64,000 bases of DNA, from positions 188,529,794-188,593,793 of the forward strand of contig CP136064.1 in NCBI GenBank assembly GCA_032622095.1, given 5' to 3'. The translations under genes were made by a program, and so were the position numbers. Origin of the DNA: Siphonodentalium dalli (taxonomy: Eukaryota; Mollusca; Scaphopoda; Gadilida; Siphonodentaliidae). The notes under the pieces are model-generated. The model saw nothing but the letters and a program-made list of their open reading frames with translations. It had not been told where the DNA came from and did no database searches. Position 1 is the stretch's first letter, and every line of letters begins with the position of its first letter. Below, one piece after another: positions 48,972 through 58,720 of this stretch.

Positions 48972-49141
48972 TATGTGTTATATACACAATGTGTTTGTAT
49001 CGATTCACGTATCGCAACGAGGCTAGTTTTCATGGCCATATAGCGACGAGGTGACCTTGGCTGCCGAGTCGCTATGTGGCCACGAAAACTAGCCGAGTCA
49101 CGATACATAAATCATTACAAACACATTGTGTATATAACACA
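48972..49141. repeat. Inverted repeat with ~75-bp arms
   Basis: ATGTGTTATATACACAATGT ... CTAGTTTTCATGGCCATATAG pairs with CTATGTGGCCACGAAAACTA ... ACATTGTGTATATAACACAT; loop about 20 bp. Pairing is good but not perfect. Confidence 0.85.
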
Positions 49142-49714
49142 TTTATCTACCATTGATGTGACAGAATCCACTACACAAATTACATTTTAGGAGTTTCATA
49201 AATGCCAAATTGTTGGATTAGTGTCTGATGATTAGATTTCTTGAGTATATTCTCCCAACACATGATTATCTCGCTTTGCTAAATTCTCCCAACCTGCAAG
49301 TTCACGCGAATATGCCTAACGGAAATTGAATTAAATGGACAAAATCTCTTGCACCTGCATGTTTTATATAATTTATAATAAATACTGAACAAATACACAT
49401 TAGTTACTTTGTGATATGTTATACCATAATACCCATGATGGTAGGCAATAAAATAATGTTAAAACCTAGAAACTATATGTTTATAGTATGCAAGAATATA
49501 CGATGGAATGTCGTTTTGTTTTTTTACTCGATTGATTTGACATCAGTTCATTCATGATTTTGAACCAGTCAACGACATCACTAGTGCCTGATACAGATGT
49601 TTTTATCGCCAATTCGTTATCGCCAATTTTATCAGGGAATTTCATAGGAAATGGTAGATAAAAATGTTTATCAGCTCAGAAAATTTGATGCAGAGAGGTA
49701 ACATGACTCTGGGA

Positions 49715-50560
49715 AAGGTGCAATTGTCCTTTAAATGACTTAAGGAGGCACTAATAATTATCAATAAAGAGCATTTATTATCAGCTTAGATTAATTTTTC
49801 ATAGGATGTTCCTGCATGTCATGCTTGTCACCCGTCATTTTTGAAGGTCAATCCCCTGGTAGAAGTATAACTTCCTGTTCCCAGAGAAGGGTCATATATG
49901 AGATGGGTTAAAGGGTCTCAAGACCTTCGAAGTGGGTTCATGTCAAATAACATAAATGTATGTAAAACAACTACAGTAATGCCCTAAATAATCGACTCCT
50001 TAACCACAGCAGAATTATGGGTAATTTTTCAGGATTTAGTTGTAAATATGGCTTGTTGCCATTCATCGGAAAGCTCTCAGTGCATTACTGTATCATCAAT
50101 TAGTACATGAAAGATTGCCTTTGTTATTATTTTCGTTAATAATGACTCTCTGATTGTGAAATTTTGCATGTCAAATCATTCTTATGTAACATTACTGTTA
50201 CAGTAGAATTACCAATAAAGTCCAATTAGTCAAATAGATATCAAAGTTTCATCAAAACTTGATGATAAACATTGGAAAATGTCCAAGTATTGAAAAATAT
50301 TCTGAAAATCATATTCAGAATATAATATTTAAACTTACTACACGATTTTTTATGTTTGTTGACAAATCACTGTAACAGTTTTGTTTACATAACAATGGTC
50401 TCAACACATGAAAGTTTGTTACTGGAGACCTATCAATAATGAATATAAGAAAAAAGTTTATCTATTATCCATATTACATATGTATAATGTTTTTACAGAC
50501 TATATATTTTTTTGCATATTTACCAACTGCGAATGCCTTGGGCCCCTTCAATGCATATGC
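49715..50560 (+). repeat. Dispersed repeat G, copy 3, interrupted by a family A element
   Basis: It matches copies 1 and 2 from GGTCTCAAGACC to CCTTGGGCCCCTTCA. Its left flank (49735-49790, AGGCACTAATAATTATCAAT) also matches 36030-36070. A family A element sits at 49972-50092 between GTAAAACAAC and TCATCAAT, which are adjacent (around TA) in copy 1. Confidence 0.82.
49972..50092. mobile_element. Family A half element, nested in repeat G
   Basis: The left arm is full length (TACAGTAATGCCC ... GGAAAGCTCTCAGTG) but joins straight to GCATTACTGTA. The second arm is reduced to about 11 bp. Comparison with 27590-27630 shows TA at both borders and one TA in the empty site. Confidence 0.9.
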
Positions 50561-51412
50561 AACGTTTCATAATCATGGCTTGCTTCAAGATTTGTACAAT
50601 ATAGATGTATAAATAGTGAGTACAGAATATCAAATGCTACCTACAGAATCACTTCAACTTTTTTCATCAACTTCCCGTGATGCTTTACGTTGCCAGTGGA
50701 TGTATAATCGAAGAAAGCATGAATTACTGCTGAACTACTGTTGAGTTTGATTTCAAAATTAAATTAAAAATGCACAGACTTTTATGTTATTTCGCATGAA
50801 CCCAGTTCGAAGGCCTAGAGTCCCATTAAAACCTGTTTCCTTTAGGTTACACTGGCGTAAATACACTGATCATATGATACGAATATGACGAATAGATTTA
50901 TGACATAAATCGCGATGAACATTACAAATGTAAATTATTTAAAGTTAACTAGGGTGAACATAGAGTGTAAATTAGAAAGATTTAATAATTTGTTAACCCT
51001 CTCATGCTACAATATCTTTAGTGTGGTTCTGACACTAGTTACGAAAATACAAGATTTAAAGGTGAATTCCCAGCCTGTCGGATATGATTTTTTGCATAAA
51101 AAGTTACCTCAAATGTCAATATTTAAGATTTAAGGACAATTCTGGACCTGGGCATTATATTGTAAACAGTATGCAGTAAAACGTTTGCACCGAGACCTGT
51201 AGAAAACATTTACCAGTGTATAACCTCTAATAGTGCTCTAGTTCACAGTAGTAATGGATATAAACCAGATTTATTCGCATCCACAGATCTCAAATAATTC
51301 AGTAAAACCAAAAAGCATCCCTCTCTCTCTGTGGCGTCGTTAGGTTGACACCGATAAGACATCATTCCCCATTACATGCTCTGAGACACCTAATTACAGA
51401 TTTCTTCAGTAG
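50561..51412. other. Unassigned intron sequence
   Basis: No feature supported. Confidence 0.4.
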
Positions 51413-51876
51413 TGCACATTCAAGTCTGAGTTTAGTGTGCCTGTCATTTGCAGAATAAGGTCCCCAGAAGGTGAATTTTGTGAAGCTAGCTGGCTAGCAT
51501 CACTAAATTAACCCTCTGGGGGCCTCATTCTGCTTAGGGCTCATCTCTGGAAAGGTTTTTTATTATCAAATTTCTATAGAAACTTCTTCACATAGATTCT
51601 ATTTCTTTTTTAGTCTAGTTTCTCTATATCCCCAAATTGGCAGAGGACATATTGCATAATCAAGGTTCCCAATGGGTGTACATCACAATATTCATCATTT
51701 GGGAACTTCAATCTGAGACTGTGTCTCCCATAGCAGATGAGGCCATGCAGAATGAGGTCCCCATAGGGTGAATTTGGTGGTGCTAGTCCACTGTGTGGGA
51801 TAGCATCACTAAATTCACCCTCCGGGGACCTCATTCTGCAAATGACAGGCACACTAAACTCAGGCTTGTGCACATT
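51413..51876. mobile_element. Family B element with perfect 8-bp target duplication
   Basis: TGCACATT at 51413-51420 and 51869-51876 flanks the element at 51421-51868. Left CAAGTCTGAGTTTAGTGTGC, right CACTAAACTCAGGCTTG. Both end palindromes are visible. This is the reference copy (448 bp) and sets the border of the family. Confidence 0.9.
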
Positions 51877-51879
51877 ATA

Positions 51880-52511
51880 CATGCTGTAAAAGTGATAGGG
51901 TCTCTAATTCAGTTTGATTCTCGTTAGTTCCCTCTAATGTCTTTCTCTCTTGCTGTTTGGCTCCAAATTCTTCACACTTTATTTAGTTGCAATGCCACCT
52001 TTAGTTTCTGCATTCTTTCACACCATATTAGCCCACTAAATCGCACTCAGCATTGTCAATAAACAGTGCTGGATTTTGTACCAACGTGGTTTTTCTTTGA
52101 GTATTGTGAGTATGACTACATATAGAGATTTTACAGATCTCTCTGTCCATTTGTCTGTCCGTCCATAGTTTACACAAATATTTCACTTTATTGATGTTTG
52201 TTTTTTATATCTCTTTGGAATACCGACAGACCAGTATGGGAGAAAGGATCTTATTTTTTTTGTTTTAATATTTTTATTCAGATCTCGATGAAAACATATA
52301 TAGGGAGGATTCAAAGCATCAATGAAACAAAAATACGATTACACAATAAGCGTACAGTATGTGATATGTATGACTTGTGTCTGACTATCCCAAAGGGTAA
52401 TAAATTATGTGAAATGTACAGGGCATTTTCATTGCCTATGTGTTATCAGGAATGTGTGCACTTATATAAAAATTAATGCGATAAATTCCTGTTAGTATTG
52501 TCTACCATGAG
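51880..52511. other. Unassigned intron sequence
   Basis: A short GTCTGTCCGTCC run lies at 52153-52165. The + frame 52198-52476 has no recognised domain. Confidence 0.4.
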
Positions 52512-52725
52512 TACAGCAATGCCCTAAATAATCGACTCCTTAACCACAGCAGAATTGTGGGTAACTTTTCTGGATTTAGTCGGAAATATGGCTTGTTGCC
52601 ATTCATTGAAAGCTATCAGTGAGCTTTCCGATGAATGGCAACAAGCCATATTTCCAACTAAATCCTGAAAAGTTACCAATAATTCTGCTGTGGTTAAGGA
52701 GTCGATTATTTAGGGCATTACTGTA
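52512..52725. mobile_element. Family A palindromic TA element abutting a LINE fragment
   Basis: TACAGCAATGCCC at the left, GGGCATTACTGTA at the right. Arms pair around AGCTATCAGTGAGCT. The LINE-like frame of the - strand runs up to its right border. Confidence 0.87.
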
Positions 52726-52727
52726 GA

Positions 52728-53320
52728 TGTTGGTTAGCTTATCACATCTTTCCTTAAAATTGGTCTCTTTCTTGGACCTAACAGTTGAGGAAAGTTCAGT
52801 TTCTATGATTTTGTATTGTTTGATACGCTCCAGAAATCCTTGGACTGTTAGCTTCATTGATATTATTTTGCGACAGTATATGAATCTCTTATATAATAAA
52901 AAACATATATCATGTATTATCCAAGCCTGATTTGACTGTTTTTCAACCAAGGATGATATACTCTGGAGTGATCTTTGCACTTATTCAAAATAATGTCACA
53001 GAATTCAAGGATGATAGATTTTGAGATTGCGCATTCAAAGAAAAGATGCAAGGTTGTCTCTCTTGTGTTGCCACAGACGATACAGAGCTCTAGTTTGCAT
53101 TTAAGTAATTTTACATTGGTGTAGAGAATATTATGAATGATTTTGTATTGAAATGATTGGAGTCTGTATCATTGGTTACTTTATATGGATTGGAGTAAAT
53201 ATCTTTGTCATATCGTTGTCACTGAGATTTTTTTCGAAGAGGGTATCCCACTTTTTCTGATTTATTTCTGATTTTATGCCATATAGAAAGGATAGAAAGG
53301 ATCTTCCTTTCAAAATTATA
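52728..53320 (-). mobile_element. Decayed L1/Tx1-like LINE, C-terminal part of ORF2
   Basis: On the - strand, a frame reads FQYKIIHNILYTNVKLLKCK, then CIVCGNTRETTLHLFFEC (codons 53084-53031), a CX2CX8HX4C knuckle. This is preceded by KKWDTLFEKNLSD and followed, after frameshifts, by LLYKRFIYCRKIISMKLTVQ and KQYKIIETELSS. The order FQYKIIHxIL, zinc knuckle, then basic tail is the usual C-terminal end of L1/Tx1-type ORF2 proteins. Stop codons and at least two frame changes show it is dead. Reverse transcriptase and endonuclease are absent; the left neighbour is a family A element and the right neighbour another repeat. Confidence 0.65.
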
Positions 53321-53339
53321 GGCGTCATTTATTAATATG

Positions 53340-53700
53340 CTCCCACTTTTAAAAGAAAAATGGAGTATATATACCGGAGTGACTTTCTCCATCCGTTTGT
53401 CTGTCCGTTTTTCCATCTGGGCATATATCAGCAGTGGGTTATCAGATCTGAATGAAATTTGGTACGAAGGATCACCATCAGTAGTAAGACTGTTTGCATT
53501 TTCTATTCTAGAGTTATCCTTCTTTGTTTATCTGGACAAATATTGTATTCTGTCTGTATATGCAGATGTCTCAGCCACGGACTATAGGAAATTTCACAAT
53601 GCATTTAAAATAGTGCCAATTGACGTTCGTATTTTGCATTGCGAATTCTTCTTTGCTTATCAAAATAAAGTGTTTTGTCCATCTGCTAGGTAGCTCAATG
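53340..53700. repeat. GTTTGTCTGTCCG-type dispersed repeat
   Basis: ATATATACCGGAGTGACTTT, CCGTTTGTCTGTCCG, ATATCAGCAGTGGGTTATCA, GATCTGAATGAAATTTGGTA. Resembles 45240-45560. The + frame across it is a by-product. It ends about 80 bp before the exon at 53780. Confidence 0.6.
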
Positions 53701-53779
53701 AGTATTTTGTAAAGAATGGGTTAATACATGTTATTTCATTGAGTTATTTGAATGAATTTCTTTTTCTTGCTTTCCACAG

Positions 53780-53860
53780 GACAAAAACAAAGCATCGAGA
53801 GCTCATCTCGGCGATACAGTTGAGGAACTGAAAAAATTTAATGCCAGACGAAAACTCAAA
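53780..53860 (+). CDS. CASK: CASK exon: autoregulatory/calmodulin-binding start
   Basis: This exon has 27 codons, phase 0 at both ends. The acceptor is TGCTTTCCACAG and the donor AAA|GTATGT. It encodes DKNKASRAHLGDTVEELKKF followed by NARRKLK. The DTVE-LKKFNARRKLK pattern is the conserved start of the calmodulin-binding segment in CASK and CaMKII; the next CASK exon should begin GAVLAAV-like. No such exon was found before 64000, so the following intron is at least 10.1 kb. The variable N-terminal half of the exon is normal for the family. Confidence 0.92.
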
Positions 53861-53949
53861 GTATGTTTATTGTTCTTATTATTAATATTTACTATTCTAT
53901 ATGTATAATTATGAAACAAATATTTTGGTGTTTGATAAATTTGTTCACA

Positions 53950-54166
53950 TACAGTAATGCCTTAAATAATCGACTCCTTGACAACAGGAGAATTATGGGT
54001 AACTTTTCAGGATTTAGTCGGAAATATGGCTTGTTGCCATTCATTGAAAAGCTCTCACTGAGAGCTTTCCGATGAATGCCAACAAGCCATATTTCCGACT
54101 AAATCCTGAAAAGTTACCCATAATTCTCCTGTGGTCAAGGAGTCGATTATTTAGGGCAGTACTGTA
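53950..54166. mobile_element. Family A palindromic TA element, compensated arms
   Basis: TACAGTAATGCC at the left, GGGCAGTACTGTA at the right. The arms share variants: GACAACAGGAGAATTATGGG on the left matches CCCATAATTCTCCTGTGGTC on the right, where other copies have CTGCTGTGGTT. It lies 89 bp after the last CASK exon of the window. Confidence 0.88.
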
Positions 54167-54275
54167 GAAACAAAATTATTGTATTAGTCTGGATTCAATG
54201 ATTAGTGAGTGGTCTTAGAATGATTCAATGGTAAAAGTATATCTGAGACAACTTTAAATGTGCTCAGTAAATATT

Positions 54276-54747
54276 GTACTCCTCAGGGCTCAAAATATGG
54301 TGCCAGACATTTGCAGAATGAGGTTCCTTGTGGGTGATTTTAGTGACGCTGCCCTGCAAGGTGGGCTAGCATCACTAAATTCACCCTCTGGGGACTTCAT
54401 TCTGCTTAGGCCTCATCATATCTGGAAAGTATCTTTATCATCAAATTAACAATTTTTTTTTATAGAAATTCTTTAGAAAGCTTCTTTTTTAGTTTAGTTT
54501 CTCTATATCCCCAAATTGGCAGATGACCCAATGCATAATTGAGGTGCCCAATGGGTGCAGTTCACCATCTGGGAACTTAAACCTGAGTCTAGGTCTCCCA
54601 TAGCAGATGAGGCCATGCAGAATGAGGTCCCCCAGAATGTGAATTTAGTGTTGCTAGCCCGATATGTGGGGTAGTGTCACTAAATTCACCCTCTGTGGAC
54701 CTCATTCTGCAAACGTGCAGCACCATATTTTGAGGCCTGCTACTTCT
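54276..54747. mobile_element. Family B variant with CAGGGCTC ends
   Basis: Element 54284-54739 has ends CAGGGCTCAAAATATGGTGC and its complement (GCACCATATTTTGAGGCCTG). Flanks GTACTCCT and CTACTTCT agree at six of eight bases. The centre and inner palindromes equal those of family B, so the outermost ~20 bp have been exchanged relative to the CAAGCCTGAG type. Confidence 0.85.
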
Positions 54748-55108
54748 CGTCCGGAAGTTTCATATCTAGGGACGACACTACTCTATGCCCACCATCATAT
54801 TTTAATAGGGCCTAGCAATTCTGCTCTGATCTGTAGCTCGGAAATCTGAAATTGAATAGGAATGCTGATATCAATATCAATAAGAACCTTGATTCAAATC
54901 TGTGACTTCATCTCAAGGGCCTTTCCAGAATTTCTTAAAGGGGGAATGTACTCTAAATCTGGCCATTTATAGGACCATCTCCGTTCATACTCCATAGAAT
55001 ATATGCAACAAATGAACGAATTTGAGCCATGTGTTATTGCAAAATATTATGTTGAGTATAAAAGGAGATGGTCCCTTAAATGTCCTGATTTCAGTGTATA
55101 GTACCCCT
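54748..55108. other. Unassigned sequence
   Basis: ATAGGACCATCTCCGTTCAT (about 54970) and AAGGAGATGGTCCC (about 55060) are loosely inverted; nothing else seen. Confidence 0.35.
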
Positions 55109-55391
55109 TTAACCCTTTGAGTGCCAGGTCCGATTTTTGTATCAACCCATATACCCTGTGCCAATGCATTCTCTTATATATGCGAGTCGACCATAGGTCG
55201 CCTCGCATATATAAGAGAATGCATTGGCCTAACAATTTTTCATCATTTGTTATTATTTTTTATAATTTTTTACAATTTTAATAATTTTTAAAAAATCTAA
55301 AAAAAAAAAAAGGTTTTTATTTTTTTAGGGCCGATTTTACAGACCGTAAATTAGGGCCGATGAGATCGGCCCCTGGCACTGAAAGGGTTAA
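55109..55391. mobile_element. Family E element (TTAACCCTTTGAGTGCC) with hairpin module H
   Basis: TTAA at 55109-55112 and 55388-55391. Left TTAACCCTTTGAGTGCCAGG, right CCTGGCACTGAAAGGGTTAA, then CCGAT/ATCGG further in. Near the left end lies the complete hairpin GCCAATGCATTCTCTTATAT ... AATGCATTGGCCTAAC found also in families C and F. Only one copy in the window. Confidence 0.85.
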
Positions 55392-55404
55392 GACATCGGG
55401 GAAT

Positions 55405-55636
55405 TTAACCCTTTCTATGCTAAATGGATTTTATCCCACTCAGTTATAAAAGTATGCATTGGAATGGTCTATTATTCACCTGGAAGGTTTTTCAGGAAAA
55501 ATAAACAGACGACAGATAACACAAATACAGAAGGATTCATATTTATCGAATGAGAATGTTCAGATAAGTTCAACAAACGACCTATGGTTATATATTATCT
55601 GAACTACTTGTCAATGAGTATTTAGTATAGAAAAAG
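55405..55636. mobile_element. Family D element, reverse orientation
   Basis: TTAACCCTTTCTATGCTAAA at the left; TCAATGAGTATTTAGTATAG at the right with the final TTAA lost. It starts 13 bp after family E. Confidence 0.82.
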
Positions 55637-55639
55637 ATA

Positions 55640-57237
55640 TCATGGAATTTATATTGCCAGAAAATGTCATCGGAAGTCTCTTCATATGATTGATTAAATT
55701 TTGATTAAGTTTCATAAAATATATATTGAATTATGAGTGTGATCAAAATAATTAAGCAGTTAAACAAACTCAACTATTTAATGATATTGATGATGTGATC
55801 ACTTGCCACTTGAAAAGTGGGTTGTGACACCGAAACTGTTTGTTCCCCTTCGATCACAGCTCTCACTGCTTTGGTCTATAGCCGCAAGCTTACATACTTT
55901 TAAGTTGTTAATAACTTAACAGACTGAAGACTACAAATTCCTATTTCATTGTCAATTAAGTCTGGAAATAACTCAAATGTTGGTACCTGTCAAAATGTGA
56001 ATGCTATATTTTACGGGACACTTGAGGTATTTAGTAAATCAATTAGTTGGATAAAACTTTGCAAAAAATATAATTGATTTTTCTCAACCCTGTTTGATCC
56101 CTCCTAACAGAACTGCACCCGCCAGTGGTATTGCATTGAAAGTATTGAACTTTGTCTCATGAATAAGGATTTTTTTTTTCTTTCAAAATCCACCTAAATA
56201 AAGTTTCGTTGCATCTATAATTCACCATATTTTAAAAGCAAGATTAAAGTTGGTATTCTCAATACTTTTGTATCCACTTGCTGAAGTCTCAGACAGAAAA
56301 CTTGCTTTAAATCTGACAATATAGCCAATTTTATCTAGACATAAATAATGATACCCGTCATCATCTTCACATCGCATTTTCACCTGGCTGTGTGACTCTC
56401 AGAATAAACGGAAAGCTACAGGTCAACAATCTGAAAGTTTTATTGCCCCTTGGTCCCCACGATTAATTGAATTAAACTGAGCATTCTGTAACTATATACA
56501 ATACGTGATGTTTATATTATACCGGTTTCATGTTAGGCCCCTATAGGCCTACTGTGTATTAAATTTTAGCGATTACATGTGTATTAAACTCCAAGAAAGG
56601 ACTATGCACAATGTGACCTTTCACCTCATGACATTGCTGCCTTGGCAACATATCAACAAAAACTCTCGCCTCGAAATTGGGTCACATTCACTTCAGCGTT
56701 TCGAATGGTTTAAACGAAAATTAATGCATACAAGTGGAATAAAATAGTAATGTAGCTACACATGTCCCTAATAGGACTAAATTTTAAGCTTTCACTATTC
56801 TGTTCCCGTTACTTTAGACAGCTTGCACCGCACAAAATTTGCAAAATGTACGATCATACGATGTACACTTTAACTTTTCTCAGAACTTGCATAGTTATTT
56901 TCAATCTAACGAATTCTGAACTGTAACAGTTTGAATATCTTTGCTTTTTGTCTGAGAACTTTGATATGTTATTGAAAGAATTTCACTGTTCCGATTTCTG
57001 TACATGGATTCATATTAAATCAGGACTTATATCTTGTTTGTTGCTGACAAATCACCCCAATGTTCCATAAATTCGCGACCTCAACACATGTACTATAACT
57101 GCGTATTCATGCGTAACGGGAATTGCTCTTCGAAATGACCAAAATGTAGGTTGTTTTTGTCTGAAAACTGTCACAAATTAGGCTTAATTTGACCAAAAAT
57201 GATAGTAACAGTTGGCATAAGATAAATACAACAATGG
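55640..57237. other. Unassigned sequence
   Basis: 1.6 kb without copies of families A-G and without an exon matching the expected next CASK segment. Confidence 0.45.
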
Positions 57238-57363
57238 CATAGTGTGTTTTGAGATGTGTGTTATCTCAACTAGTTAGAAGTATGATTTTTCGCTTGGTAG
57301 AGCCTCGCGAAAATCATACTTCTAACTCGTTGAGATAACACACATCTCAAAACACACTATGCT
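57238..57363. repeat. Near-perfect palindrome, ~56-bp arms
   Basis: GCATAGTGTGTTTTGAGATG ... AGAAGTATGATTTTTCGC pairs with GCGAAAATCATACTTCT ... CATCTCAAAACACACTATGC; one to two mismatches, 13-bp loop. Confidence 0.9.
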
Positions 57364-58004
57364 ATTATCGTATTATATAATGGCACAAGGTTTGTAAAAG
57401 ACTCGATCCTCCCAATTCCGAGTCCTAATATAGCTGCCGAATCGATTCTCGATTCCAAAGCATAGGCCTCTGGCCTCATATACAGGAGTTTTATAACGGG
57501 ACCTGCAGAATCCGTGGACGGAAATAGTTGGTCGATAATTATGCTTTTTAACCGCATTTATTCCCGTCTAACTACTGTACATGTACTCGTCCAAAACGGC
57601 AAAAAGTGAAACTTGCATACAAATTATGCATCAAGTTTCGATTAAATAATTGAGGTGCGTGCCAATTAAGATTGTGACAGGGTCAATGTAATACACCCTG
57701 ATTTGAAAGTGAAAAACCCGCAGCGCACGTGTCGGTTTGCAAGCATTGCAGTACTGTTAAACAGATCAAAGGGTGCCGCCGAGTGAATTCATGCGACGTA
57801 ATTGTTGCATCTATGACCAGGGTAGCCACTGGTGAATAATTAGAGAGGTGTTAATTTGTTTACTGACTCGCCATTGTTGCTAATTAGTCGAGTTGTCAGG
57901 TTTCCTTGTCAATAGACTCAATATAGTGCAGCATTTTAGTTTTTGTTTTTTGTTAGAGGTTCTGAAATTTTCAAGTCGCATGAATATTTTCAGGTAGGTC
58001 GGGA
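57364..58004. other. Unassigned sequence
   Basis: No feature supported. Confidence 0.4.
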
Positions 58005-58103
58005 ATAAATGGCAGCAAGCCATATTTCCGACTAAATCCTGCAAAATTTCCCATAATTCTGCTGTGGTTGGTTAAAGGGTCATATACTTTGGACATTACT
58101 GTA
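58005..58103. mobile_element. Right half of a family A element (GTCATATA variant)
   Basis: AATGGCAGCAAGCCATATTT to GGACATTACTGTA; no left arm. Same variant as the copies at 3575 and 23055. Confidence 0.82.
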
Positions 58104-58257
58104 AATGTGCATTAATTTTATCGAAAAAAAATTCACCAGCATGTTTATTTGTGTCTACATGTTTATTTGGAACACTAGAATAGTGATAGACCAATATGAG
58201 GGAAGGAATACCTCCATACATTGGTTTCATTCATTGATTGTCACAAGAGATCAGATC

Positions 58258-58499
58258 TTAACCCTTTCTATACTCATTGACGAGTAGTTCCCTTAGGAAA
58301 TTTTCAGATATGTTCAACAATCGGTCATACTTATTATTATCTGAACATTTCTCTCCAATGAAAAATATGAATCCTTCTGCAATTGTATTAGATTTTCATC
58401 ATACTGTCTTCTGCTTGTATTACCTGAACATCCATCTAAATGAATAATAGATCATTCCATTGTATACTTTTATAACTCAGCAAGAGAATCCATTTAGCA
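58258..58499. mobile_element. Family D element, right end replaced
   Basis: TTAACCCTTTCTATACTCAT at the left, internal blocks in order, then GAGAATCCATTTAGCAG where TATAGAAAGGGTTAA is expected. Confidence 0.78.
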
Positions 58500-58622
58500 G
58501 CCCTTTTAATTCAGATTGTTTGGCTTCGGCAATCTGCTATGGCAATCCTTTGCCATGGCCCAGTTTACTGCAGCAAATGGCTTCAGCTTTGCTGATTGCC
58601 GTAGCCAATTATGAGGGCTGAA
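58499..58622. repeat. Loose inverted repeat next to the family D break
   Basis: CAGCCCTTTTAATTCAGATT ... CTTCGGCAATC against GATTGCCGTAGCCAATTATG ... AGGGCTG. Three GGCAATC/GCAAAG-like blocks inside. Confidence 0.5.
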
Positions 58623-58689
58623 ATGGTTATTAAAAATATTTCTGATATACACAAATTTACCATTACTCACTCTCAAAACTAAGTTTTTT

Positions 58690-58720
58690 TGGGGTGGGGT
58701 GTGGGGGGGGGGGGGGGGGT
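58690..58720 (+). repeat. G-rich tract with G17
   Basis: GGGGTGGGGTGTG followed by 17 G at about 58703-58719; four G-runs meet the usual quadruplex pattern. Confidence 0.8.
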
